A DNA stretch of 19,266 nucleotides from Scedosporium boydii (taxonomy: Eukaryota; Ascomycota; Sordariomycetes; Microascales; Microascaceae). The notes under the pieces were generated by a model. It worked only from the letters and a program-made list of their open reading frames with translations, had not been told where the DNA came from and searched no databases. Positions 8,596-19,118 of the stretch are shown piece by piece. Position 1 is the stretch's first letter. Each line of letters starts with the position of its first letter. Where the stretch lies: positions 1-19,266 of the forward strand of contig NJFT01000388.1 of NCBI GenBank assembly GCA_002221725.1. Direction: 5' to 3'. Both the position numbers and the translations under genes were made by a program.

Positions 8596-10549
8596 CATCG
8601 GACCTGGATTTGGTCAGGTTCGCTGGGACGGCATCTTCCGTGTCACCTCCAGAAAATATTTAGGATTAAATCCTGCCCGGAATTATTGTTCCACTGGATT
8701 GGGTCATGCATCATCGACTTGGAACAATGAAACCAAACCACGCAAACCCATTTTTTCGACCTGGCTCAGACCCTGAGCTCATGCAATTCAATCTGCATCA
8801 GTCGCATGATAAAGATCGAGGGCAAAAAAAGAAAATGCCAAAATTGTGGCTCAGCCTGTCGGAAACGACAACGAAGCTACCGACAACATTCTCTCTGGAG
8901 GTCGTGGGAGCATTCAAGACGCCCTAATATTCCAACTGGCGAGCAGTGATACCCTAGGAACGGGGACAAGAAACCGATAGTGACTCCCATGGGAATTGAG
9001 CTGTTCTGCATGCAGGGTAGGGTGCATGGCGACTATTATTGATTGACGTTGGAATTGACATGGAGAGCTAGCTATGGATACATCGAGCCCTGCATCGATA
9101 CATGTGATGCTAGACAAGCGAGACAAGCAATACACACGATACAACAAGCAACGTCTACGCTTAGTACAACCAGAGCTCCTGTGGCGTCACAAGGCTATCA
9201 TGAACTTCGCCTCTACCTTCTCGAGATAGTCCACTGCTCCGACACAAAACGTAATCGGCTCCAATAGTGGCTGAAGTTATCCAAATATTCATTCCAAACT
9301 AAACCAGTGATCCGTCACTTCACACCCACCCGCAAGTTGTTAGTCTCACTTTCTGCCGGGCGGTCAAGCATTTTCACTTTCGTGGGCCGAAGTCTACAGC
9401 GGGTTGCCACATCGAGGTATCAAAGTATAAAGTAAAGGAGCGAGTAATAATTCAAAGAAACAAGAGCTATGTATACTCCGTCATCACCGTCATCATCAAA
9501 CAGCTTCCTCCATCCATCACTTTGCAATGAAAGACTCTCTCGGCTTAATCGTACCTGGTCAACTCACGGACGCAGATTCTCTCCCAGCATCGGGCGTTGC
9601 ACATAGTCTAGGACGACGTCGTAGTAAGACGAGACGAAGCTGCAGGGAGCTCTGTTTCGGGGCTGAGACGAGAGAGAAGGTGTGTGCAAGTCGGAGTGAA
9701 GCCTTGGCTCCCCGCAGACCCCTGCCCCTCCTTGCCCTTCTCAGGTGGCAGTACCTTTAACGGGGGATGTTTGGTATTGGTGTAGAAATCGTGATAGCGT
9801 AATAGCGGGTGTCCGCTCCATCTCCAATGCTGCTTTGTGCGTCTTCCTCTTACTTCGTACTGCGATGCTGGGTAGGATTGGGAATCTGGGCTTCTGGGAT
9901 TCTCGCCGCTCGGGGACATCGGGAAACAAAAAGTGGATAAGAGGGGAGGTACTCAATACTCATGTGCTCGAACCATTTCCTTCTCTGTCCAGGCGAAACT
10001 AGTGTGGGGATATCCCTGGCTAGTAGTAACTGCTACCTTTTTTGTGTACCTTCGAGCCACACCTTTGTCACATCCCCACTTCGACCCCCCTTTTCCATTG
10101 TCCCTCCTTGCTGCTTCTGATGCTCCTAACCAGGTCGGCTAGCACTGGGGTACATTATGAAGTACTTGTCTGCATTCCGTCGACAGCTTCAATGAGGAAG
10201 CCCCAAGCTCCTCCAACCAGTCAGGCTCGAGCTCTGAGGGGCAGCTTCCCAAGCTACACTTGGCCACGGCTGCCAGAGCTTCCTGTCCCCACCATTCCAT
10301 TGGGGTTCAATTGTTCCCCCTTGGTACCAAAATAGGACGGGGATTTTAGGGGAGCACCGCACACTAGTCCAGGCCATAGCACCATTCGCCATAGCACCAT
10401 GAATAGGACAGTTACCTGGTGAATCTGTGTGTACACGAGTCTGTCGATTCGCTCCTCTCTTGGTAGGTATGGTACCTTGCTCCTCAGCAACGAAGTCACT
10501 TCGTCGCCTCAGTACTTCAAGTTGCTCAGTGCCCAGTGCTCCATTGATG
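8596..10549. other. Divergent intergenic region between GLE1 and SSD1
   Basis: About 2 kb of unique-looking sequence of mixed composition. The only internal repetition I saw is a 15-bp period at 10373-10400. ORFs of 60-163 codons on both strands show no domain, no consistent splice architecture and no codon pattern like the neighbouring genes. It may hold upstream regulatory sites or a non-coding transcript, but nothing specific is supported. Confidence 0.5.
10373..10400. repeat. Short tandem repeat, 13-bp unit at 15-bp spacing
   Basis: GCCATAGCACCAT occurs at 10373-10385 and again at 10388-10400, in the intergenic region upstream of the probable SSD1 leader. Two copies only; significance unknown. 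Confidence 0.85.
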
Positions 10550-11118
10550 TTCTGACTTTCCTTGTCAAAAAAGGGCCAAGACTCGTCCTCGCCTTCCACT
10601 CCCAAGCCCATCACCTCGTCGACCCTCATCAGCTCCCTTCCAATCCTTTCCCACCAACCGCACTTCCCACTTCTCTTCAACCATCACCATCGGCTTCATC
10701 TTGAGCCATCTCATCATCTCTGACATTCCTTGCTCGGCCTTCCATCGCCAGACCCTCCTTTTTTTGTCCCCAAATCGTATATTCATACTCCTGATTGCTC
10801 TACGCAACACGCACGCACCAACAACAACTCGCACCACACGCAGCAACCTCACTTCTCCCACCCAAACAAGTCCAACTTGTGCCCAGCAGCCACGCAACGC
10901 AACGCACACAGTTTCAGCGTTCATCGCAACTTTTTGCCCCTTGGAAATTCTTCAATTGCCTATCTGCCTGTTCTTCAACTGAATCAATCTGCAATCGACG
11001 CATCATCGCCACTGCGAAATTTCGGCCTCGTTCGCCCTTTGGAATTGCCACCTACCCCAACCAAGCCTTATAGTTACCGCACACGACCTGCAGCTCCCAC
11101 CCCTCCTTTCTGCTCGCC
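10550..11118 (+). promoter_or_regulatory. Probable ATG-free 5' leader (and core promoter) of SSD1
   Basis: After an ATG at 10547 there is no ATG on the plus strand until the SSD1 start at 11119, 569 bases. The stretch is C-rich and G-poor, with repeated CATC/CACC and CAACGC-type words, and so probably little structured. It contains four exact matches to the pyrimidine motif CNYTCNYT described for yeast Ssd1 binding (10556-10563, 10724-10731, 10753-10760, 11101-11108). The last ends ten bases before the start codon. The composition favours such matches by chance. The real transcription start may lie anywhere in or just before this block. Confidence 0.55.
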
Positions 11119-14100
11119 ATGGAGCAGGAACAGCAACAACCGCAGCAGCAGCAGCCGCAGCAGCCTGCTACCCACGCTGGGGGAGTTCATGGCCCTGCCG
11201 GTCGCAGACTTCACATTGCCCATCGTCGTAGTCCCTCGGAGTTGACGCCCCTGATGAGCATGTTTACGAATCCCCAGAGTAAGTGACGAGCTTCCTGTTC
11301 CTTTCTTTACCCTTTGCGACCTCCTGGCAGGCTACTGGGCCTTCCACTTTGATGAACGCCAAACCCCCATCCATTGTCATACGACCTCGTGGCCCTTTCA
11401 ATGAATCCGTGCATCATTACGAAGTGTACTCTTTTACTAATAATGTATCCTTTTTTCTTTTGCAGTGGACCAGCTTGCCATCCAGCAGCAAATCGAGCTC
11501 CTCCAACAGCAGCAGCAACAGCTCCAAGCTACCCATCAACAATATGTCAATATGGGGATGATCCCCCCCACCCAACAACTTGGCCCTGGCGCATTCAACC
11601 CATTGCAGCCCGCCCTGGCTAACTTGGCTCCCCAAGGAGCCTTCCAATTCCCGAACCAGATGCAGCAGCAGCCCGTCTCTTTGGGCCACGCGAACCAACC
11701 TATGACGCACCGTCGCAACCAATCCGCGATTCCCAATATGAGCATGGGTCCCCCACCGGCTCCTTCATCCGGCGCTTCGGGTACCGCCTTTGGCAACTTT
11801 GACAATTCTGCTAGCCACGGCCGAGGCGAGAACACATCGGGCCGCGGCGGTCGCGGCGGTGGTGGTGGGGGCCACCAACGTCGCCACTCTTTGGCCCTTG
11901 CTGATGCTAAGAAGGCTGCCGAGCTAGCTCAGCAAAAACGGACAACAACCGGTTTTCAATTCCCGGGCCCTGGTGCCACCAGTGATAGGGCCGGCAACGA
12001 AGAGAACAAGGCCGGTGCTCAACCGGGAGCCCCCGAGAGCCATCATCCTCAGGGCCCCCCTCCTACTCGCGGTGGCCGTGGCGGTCACGGCCGTAGCCAG
12101 AGCATGGCTGTCGGCCGCGGTGGTGGTGGCCAGGACAATTTCCGTCGTGGAGGCCATGCCAGGACTGGCTCCCGCAACTTTGAAGGCAACTGGAGGAACC
12201 AGAACCAGAATCAAGGCCAGGATCAAGGGGGGCAGAGCCAACAAGGCTTCCAGCCCGGTCATCGATCTCGCGGTTCCATCAACCAGTCCATCTCATCCAT
12301 TGGTGCTTTCCAATATCCAAACCAGACTCCTCTCGTTCAGATTCCTGGCCAAATGATGATCCCCCAGCTCTACGCCGGACAGCAGCTTACTCCCATGCAG
12401 CTGGGCCAGCTCGCCCTTCAAGCTCAGATGAATGGTCAGCAGTTCGCCGGTCTGCAGAACAGCCAGCATGCTGGTGGCCTTGGTGGCCAGCAGCAGCAAC
12501 AACAGCAACAGCAGCGCAAGACTCTCTTCACTCCTTACCTCCCTCAAGCCACCCTCCCCGCCCTTCTCGGCGACGGCCAACTCGTATCTGGTATCTTGCG
12601 CGTGAACAAGAAGAACCGAAGCGACGCCTACGTCTCCACCCAGGACGGCCTGCTTGACGCTGATATCTTCATCTGCGGCAGCAAGGACCGAAACCGAGCT
12701 CTTGAAGGTGACCTGGTCGCCGTCGAGCTCCTCGACGTCGACGAAGTCTGGTCTCAGAAGCGCGAAAAGGAAGAGAAGAAGAAGCGCAAGGACATTACGG
12801 ACACCAGATCGGGATCCACTAACCAGGGTAGCCAGCACGGCGCCAACGGCGATGATAGCAAGGCGACTGATGGCGGTATCCGCCGTCGCGGCAGTCTGCG
12901 TCAGCGACCTACCCAAAAGAAGAATGACGACGTTGAAGTTGAGGGCCAGAGTCTACTCCTCGTGGAGGAAGAAGAAATTAACGACGAGCAGAAGCCTCTC
13001 TATGCCGGTCATATTGTTGCTGTTATCGAGCGAGTCCCCGGTCAGATGTTCTCGGGTACCCTCGGCCTACTCCGACCCAGCAGCCAGGCCACCAAGGAGA
13101 AACAAGAGGCTGAGCGCGCGGCTCGCGATGGCGGCGGCTCGCGCCATCACGAACCCCGTCACCAGGAAAAGCCCAAGATTGTCTGGTTCAAGCCTACCGA
13201 CAAGCGCGTACCCCTTATCGCCATTCCCACGGAGCAGGCGCCGCGAGACTTTGTTGAGAAACACCAAGACTATGCGGACCGCATCTTCGTTGCGTGCATC
13301 AAGCGATGGCCCATCACCTCTCTTCACCCGTTCGGAACTCTTGTTGAGCAACTCGGCAAGATGGGCGACTTGAAGGTTGAGACCGATGCTCTCCTCCGAG
13401 ACAACAACTTCTCTTCTGACGAGTTTACCGATGCTGTCCTCCGCAGCGTTGGGCTTCAGGACTGGACTGTTGCCAAGGAGGATGAGGCGGCCATCTCGGC
13501 ACGCCGTGATTTCCGAGACGAGAGGATCTTTACCCTCGACCTCTCCGGATCGGGCGAGTTGGGCAACGCCATCCATGTCAAGACGAGCCCCGATGGCAAG
13601 ATTGATGTTGGTATTCACGTTCCGGATGTTGCTCACTTCGTTAAGGCCAACTCGCTGGTTGACCGAGAAGCGAAGAAGCGAGGTACTGCCGTCCATCTGC
13701 TGAACCGCTTTTGTGCTCTCCTTCCCCCTAAGCTGTCGTCCGAGGTGTGCGCGCTCGTTCCAGACGCGGAGCGTCTAGCGGTCAGCGTTGTTTTCCGCGT
13801 CAACCCCCATAACGGCACCGTGGCCGAAGGTGACGCTTGGGTCGGCAAGAGTATCATCAAGAGCGGTGGAAGGATTACCCTTGACGAGGTTGATGCTGCG
13901 TTGTCTGAGGGCCAGCCTGACTTCAAGCATGAATCTGTTCAGCTGAAAGATCTCCAGATCCTCAATGTAAGTTTTTTTTTTTTTTTTTTTTTCCCTCTTG
14001 TTCTCCATTTCCCCCATTCTACACGTACTCCTTACTAACGTACCTCCTTCTTAGGCTGTGGCTCAGAAGTTCAGGGAGGCTCGCCTTGGTGTCGGTGATG

Positions 14101-15590
14101 CGCCCATTGCGCCCCTTCGTCTCCTCCAGCAGCTGGATGACGAGAACGTGCCCGTCAAGACCAATATTTTCGATTCTTCTCCGGCCACTGAGATGATTGA
14201 GGAGTTGATGCACAAGGCCAACGGCTATGTCGCGCAGAAGCTCGTTCAGGCCCTGCCAGAAAAGGCGATCCTTCGACGACATGGTGCTCCCAACCCACGC
14301 CGTCTCCGGACGTTCTCTGACCGCATGACAGCTCTTGGATATGACATTGACGCGACCAGCAGTGGAAGCCTGCAGAACAGTCTCTTCAAGGTTGACGATA
14401 CGGATCTGAGGAAGGGTATGGAGACGTTGCTTCTCAAGTCTATGCAGCGAGCTAAGTATTTTGTTTCGGGCAAGACTCCCAAGCACCTTTGGCCCCACTA
14501 TGCCTTGAACCTTCCTCTCTACACGCACTTCACTAGCCCAACTCGACGATATATCGACATCATTGTTCACAGGCAGCTTGAGGCGGCTCTCTCCGAGGGC
14601 AAGATCGAGTACAACGATGACCTCGAGACTCTCGTTAAGACGATCGAGTCTTGCAACACCAAGAAGGAGTCGGCGCAGAATGCCCAGGAGCAGAGCGTCC
14701 ACATCGAGTCCTGTCGAAAGATGGACAAGGTCCGACAGGAGACCAGCGGTGATCTTGTAGTGGAGGGTATCGTTATCTGCGTGTACGAGTCGGCGTTTGA
14801 TGTGTTGATCCCCCAGTGGGGCTTCGAGAAGCGGGTGCACTGCGACCAGCTTCCGCTTAAGAAGGCCGAGTTCCGCAAGGAGAAGAGAATCCTGGAGCTC
14901 TACTGGGAGAAGGGTGTGGCCAGCTCGGCTTACGTGCCGGAAGATGAGCGACCGCGTGCTGCGCTCTCTCAGCGCTACTCCAACGCTGCGGAGGCACGAC
15001 GACAGGCTGAGGAGGCTGAGCGAGTCAGGAAGGAGCAGGAGGAGGCGACGCGCAAGCAAACGGAGACTGGAACGATGTCGACAGATGCCGTCGAGGCCCT
15101 GTTCGACGATGAGGATGATAACGCGTCAGATTTGACGGAGGCCATGGCCGGTGTCTCGCTCGCTGAGCGGCCAACGCAGAGCGTTCCTGGCTCTCCCACT
15201 CGCTCGACGTCTAACGCCGAGGCAGCGGGCGTGCTCCAGCGAACCCGATCCGACTCCAAGGTGCCTCCGGCGGAGGCTGTGGAGACTCGACTAAGCGACA
15301 AGGAGAAGTACATGAAACTTTTCAAGCTCAGGGAGGAAGACGGCGAATACATTCAGGACGTCACGGAAATGACGCGGGTTCCTATTATCCTTAAGACGGA
15401 TCTTTCCAAGAGCCCTCCGTAAGTTCAACGCCCCTCCCCTGGTTTACACACAACAACCAAAAGCAGCGATTTCTCTTTTCTTCTTCTTTCCTGCTTCTGC
15501 CTACGAATTTTTTATGGGCATGTTTTGCTAACAGCTAAACTTTACTACAGGTGCTTGACCATTCGCTCCGTCAACCCCTACGCCCTCTAA
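11119..15590 (+). CDS. SSD1: SSD1, RNB-fold mRNA-binding translational regulator (four exons, 1354 aa)
   Basis: Family role: a cytoplasmic RNA-binding protein that binds mRNAs, many for cell-wall proteins, represses or localises their translation, and is controlled by the NDR kinase Cbk1; it affects wall integrity and virulence in fungi. Exons: 11119-11278, 11466-13966, 14055-15418, 15551-15590, in phase throughout. Intron 1 (11279-11465, branch ACTAAT 11436) splits the Met-54 codon; intron 2 (13967-14054) has branch ACTAAC 14034; intron 3 is 15419-15550. Start 11119 (CGCCATGG) is the first ATG of the leader and gives the conserved N-terminal block AHRRSPSELTPLM. Order: Q-rich and RGG-rich disordered region 1-400 with HxRxxS sites; first cold-shock-like domain about 405-480; charged insert; second about 555-685; RNB fold about 735-1065, ending with HFTSPTRRYIDIIVHRQL; S1/cold-shock-like segment about 1118-1165; charged helix about 1197-1226; tail TIRSVNPYAL. 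The active-site segment reads ELGNAI (751-756) where RNase II/Dis3 has DLDDAL, so it should be nuclease-dead, as expected for Ssd1. Confidence 0.97.
13967..14054 (+). other. SSD1 intron 2 with a 21-base T run
   Basis: 88-bp phase-0 intron: donor GTAAGT at 13967, an uninterrupted T run from 13972 to 13992 starting immediately after the donor, branch site ACTAAC at 14034-14039 and acceptor TTAG ending at 14054. It interrupts the RNB domain between KDLQILN and AVAQKF. The run sits between donor and branch site, an unusual place for a long polypyrimidine tract. Confidence 0.93.
15419..15550 (+). other. SSD1 intron 3, before a 40-nt terminal exon
   Basis: Donor GTAAGT at 15419, branch GCTAAC at 15527-15532, acceptor TACAG ending at 15550. 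Splicing joins SPP to CLTIRSVNPYAL and a TAA at 15588-15590, which restores the family's C-terminus. If the intron is retained, the TAA of the donor is read in frame right after the same Pro, giving 1342 aa that lack only the last 12. An alternative AG at 15533-15534 lies too close to the branch site to be likely. Confidence 0.92.
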
Positions 15591-16228
15591 ATGGTGTTTG
15601 CGTGTTAGATAACTCGAGGAGCAGCTGTGATTTTGGCTTGTGGTGGTGTCGGGGATGATGAGGTTTGGCGTTGACGACGGATTAAGTGAAAACTGCATCA
15701 TGTCTTAAAAAGTCTTACCACGACCATTACCATTTACCCATTGCTACTGGCGCCCGGGGGAAATAACATTGGGAATAGAAAGGAAGACAAAGTGAACAAT
15801 GGGGAAAGAAAGAGAAGAAGAAGAAAACAAGACGACAAAGGCGAAAAAGAGAGGACTGGAAGCGACTGTAGCCGCAAAGAAGAAATTCAAGGATTGCGGA
15901 GCAGCGGAGTCAAGCGGGCGGGGTGGGTAGTATATCATCATGGCCATGACACTTGTTGAGGACGGTTTCGGGCTTTTCTGCTTGCGTTTTCGTTCCAAGG
16001 CATGCATGGGCTGGCAAGGAAGTTTGTTTATTATACGCGAAGAGAGAGACGAAGCGAAGGAGAAAAGGATCAGATGGAGAGAGATGGAAAGAGATGGACC
16101 CAGAGCGGAGGGCGAATGCATGCAAAAGAGAAGAGAAGGTGAGATACATCCCGTTGCTAGTAATACAAAAAAGGACGTCTTAATAAGGTTGTGGTTGTCT
16201 GTTCGGATCGCGGAAGAGTTGGATACCC

Positions 16229-16248
16229 GTGAAGTGAAGTGAAGTGAA
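16229..16248. repeat. GTGAA pentamer x4
   Basis: Four perfect GTGAA units in tandem in non-coding sequence about 640 bp after the SSD1 stop codon. Confidence 0.93.
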
Positions 16249-19098
16249 AGGGCTGCTGGGTTGTTTAAATGAGACTTGAAGTCAGACATTGACGCCGGTA
16301 TATGTATGTGTGTTGTATGTTGGAGGGTGTATCATGACTTGGGAGTTTCACGGAAGGATTCGTGTGCAGGGTGTCGGTTTTAGGAGCGCCGAGCGCCGTC
16401 TTGGTTTCCTTTTTCTTGATTAAAATGTCTTGTGTTGCGTGCGTTTACTGAGGTCAATGGGTGTATGTATCTTCCTCGGTGGAGGAGGGGAGAGCACAGG
16501 TAAAGCGGATGGATCCTCGGACTTGGACGGACAACAAATTTGCTCCTCGTTTACTAGCTAGACTTAGGGTCTTAGTCGAAGAAACCCGACAGAAAACATA
16601 TCGTGATTGCTTCGGCTCTTTTGATTTTCCCCACTAAGGTGCAGAGAAGAGAACAGAAAGTTGCCTTCTGCATTAGATGAAGAGGTGGCCACAGCCGGGA
16701 AGAGAAAATGTGCGACGTGGGAGAATTCAGGCTGGGTTTTGGGGTGGTGGGATCTTCGAGGGGATCGTCGTCGGAGAGAATAGATGATGCATAGGGCATG
16801 GATGGGGTTGTATTGTTTGGGAGAGGTTTGTTTCTTTGGGGGATGAGGAGAAAGGTGTGGTTGAAGATGAGGGCTGGAGAAGGAGGACGAGTTATCATCA
16901 CAGGATCATATTTAGAGAGAGTGTGTATTATGCCATGTGTATGTCTGGTTATCTCGGAGCATGAGGAGGAGTGAGCAGCTTGGCCACTAGAGCAGATGCC
17001 GAGAGAGAAGATTCGAGATATGTCGAGTGAGAGGGGGAGGGAAGGGGAGAGCGCGGCGGAGACGTCATGTTCAAACTTTGAAATACTTCGTCTACCGAAG
17101 AGAGTAAACGAACAAAAACCCGGTGATCCACTCCGTCTTTTTCCATATTCTTTCTCTTCTTAGCTTTTAGCTTGCTCATCCAGGCAGTATGGACATGGAT
17201 TGTGAGCTCTTCTATCTGTTTAATGGAGCCCTCCCGGGATGCACAAGCATCATTACTTCCGGAGACTTCTTCTGTTATCTTGGTCGTGTTTCGAGATATT
17301 TACCCCCCTCCAACACAAGCGAAGGACTTGAACTTTAATGCTCCCCTCCCGGGCTGTATCGAGGCCGAGGGCGAATTACGTCTACTGAGGGAGGTTTTCT
17401 TGAATGTTTCACGATAGACCCTCATATTCCTCCTATGATTGCGTGCCCCATCCCATCGGCGGGGGCTCCTTATCTATGCCCATCACCACGGGCACAAGGT
17501 ATGCTGCACGTGGCGGAAAGGGGCAAAGAAAACTCCAGGTCTTGACAAGAAGCAACGCTGGAGGTTTGGTAGGGTTTCTTGTGGCGTCTCCTCCTTTTCG
17601 ACGGGAGCGGAACCGAGGTTGGATCGTTGGCCCTGAGCTAATTTGCAAAAACGACACGCCCAGAGATACGAACGGGAGGTGGTAGTTTGGGAGAGCCAAG
17701 AAGGGGGGCCTTGGATGCGACGGCGCTAACGAGCCTCGTTGGAACGGTGAGGTCGCCTTGGACGGGGGCTTGGTGAGTGAAGAGTCCGAGGACGGGCTCT
17801 GCATGACGGAGGTAAGATTAGAGTTGCTGGGCTCTATTAATCACTCCGTCCCTGAGCTGGACTTGCACCTCTGCAAGGGCAGGCACGTATAGTAACAATT
17901 GAAACTGCGTTACCTTCGTATATGCTCTACCATCGCTCATCGCTTCCCGGCGATTACGAGTTTACGTCAATGTCATCGAGGGCAATAGCGAGACTATTCG
18001 GGCTATCGAGATGAGTGCAATCATATGCGTACATACGTCCCAGCTCGTCGTCCGGATATCGGCCATTTTCTGTCGTTGCCCAGGGCCTGGATGCTGGATA
18101 TCTCGGCAAATGAAAGAGTCCCATCGAGATTGCGCTTGAAGAAGCACGGAGTAAGCATCAATGATGCCTGTCGTATTATTCCATTCTGCACAGAAAACCA
18201 AATTGAAGACACAAGTACTTTGTACTTCGAAATGTCCGGGAGCAAGGGCAGGAGCGAATCAGGTCTGGGGTCTGCGACAATTTGCGTGTGTCAGGAGCGT
18301 TTCGGGCATGTGCGGCCCGGGGAAGGAGCGCCTGGGCGGGTGGGGACGGGGGGTGCCTGCCCCACGTTCTTTGCAGATACTGCAGATGCCAGCATTAAAT
18401 GTGTACAAGAGAAGCAGCTTGGAGATAAGCCTATTTATGAGCATATTTGGAAGCTGATTCAGCGGGCTCGAGGTATCTCCCTAACAATCCTCCGAGGACC
18501 CTGCGTGCCTCATGTTTCTTTAAGCTTTTTCCACCTTTCCTCCTTGGATCTCGATTCAACCTCCACGCACCGCAACAGAAAAGATTCCGGCCTCGAGTCC
18601 GACCTACGCACGCCCCCACCCCCTTCCCCTTGTCACCCTTGTCGGGTAGCTTGTTTTGAGTTGCAGCTCGCTCTTCAATTGATCCATCCCATCTCGCAAC
18701 CTTATCCAACTTTAAATCTGTGGGCTTGCACGAAGTACGGAGCCCACAGTCTGCGGTCTTACCAAGAAGTCCAAGACTCCCTGTTGAGGCGTTTCCGTTG
18801 CCTAGCTCGTGTCTGATTGGCTCGGACCCCTGGCGCCAACTCGATCCGGTCGTGGAACAGAGATGCCGCCGCTAAGTTCTCGTTTATAGTTTGACAGCTT
18901 CTGCTTCTGCTTCTAGCTCCAGGATTTGGCTCTATTGACAGAATGGCTAGCTCGACGAGAAGGCTTATCCCATGCCCTCACCGGCCCAGGGAAAGGGACT
19001 GTTCGTCGAGACAGATGGAAGACGACGCATCTTACCTGGTGCGTCCACTCAATAGACCTTTTCTCCCTCGTCCTCCGATTCGAGATTGATGTGATCAA

Positions 19099-19118
19099 TG
19101 TGTGTGTGTGTGTGTGTG
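19099..19118. repeat. TG dinucleotide microsatellite, ten units
   Basis: Ten consecutive TG units near the right edge of the window, in sequence without a recognised gene. Likely length-variable between strains. Confidence 0.95.

Noticed and set aside
10189..10680. 163-codon minus-strand open frame upstream of SSD1
   Set aside because: No domain, Trp/Gly-rich without pattern, and it overlaps the probable SSD1 leader on the other strand.
10730..11245. 171-codon plus-strand open frame overlapping the SSD1 start
   Set aside because: It has no ATG before the SSD1 start codon (it begins at a TTG) and is out of frame with SSD1.
12293..12916. 207-codon minus-strand open frame inside SSD1, with others at 13067-13696 and 14019-15059
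   Set aside because: All are antisense shadows of SSD1 exons 2 and 3, with Leu-rich products and no domain.
16229..16248. GTGAA x4 considered as a CRISPR-like or transposon-end repeat
   Set aside because: Simple pentamer microsatellite with no spacers, inverted ends or target-site duplication.
15744..16289. 181-codon minus-strand open frame with hydrophobic Phe/Ser/Leu stretches
   Set aside because: It is produced by a purine-rich plus strand; the apparent membrane segments are low-complexity and no family is recognisable.
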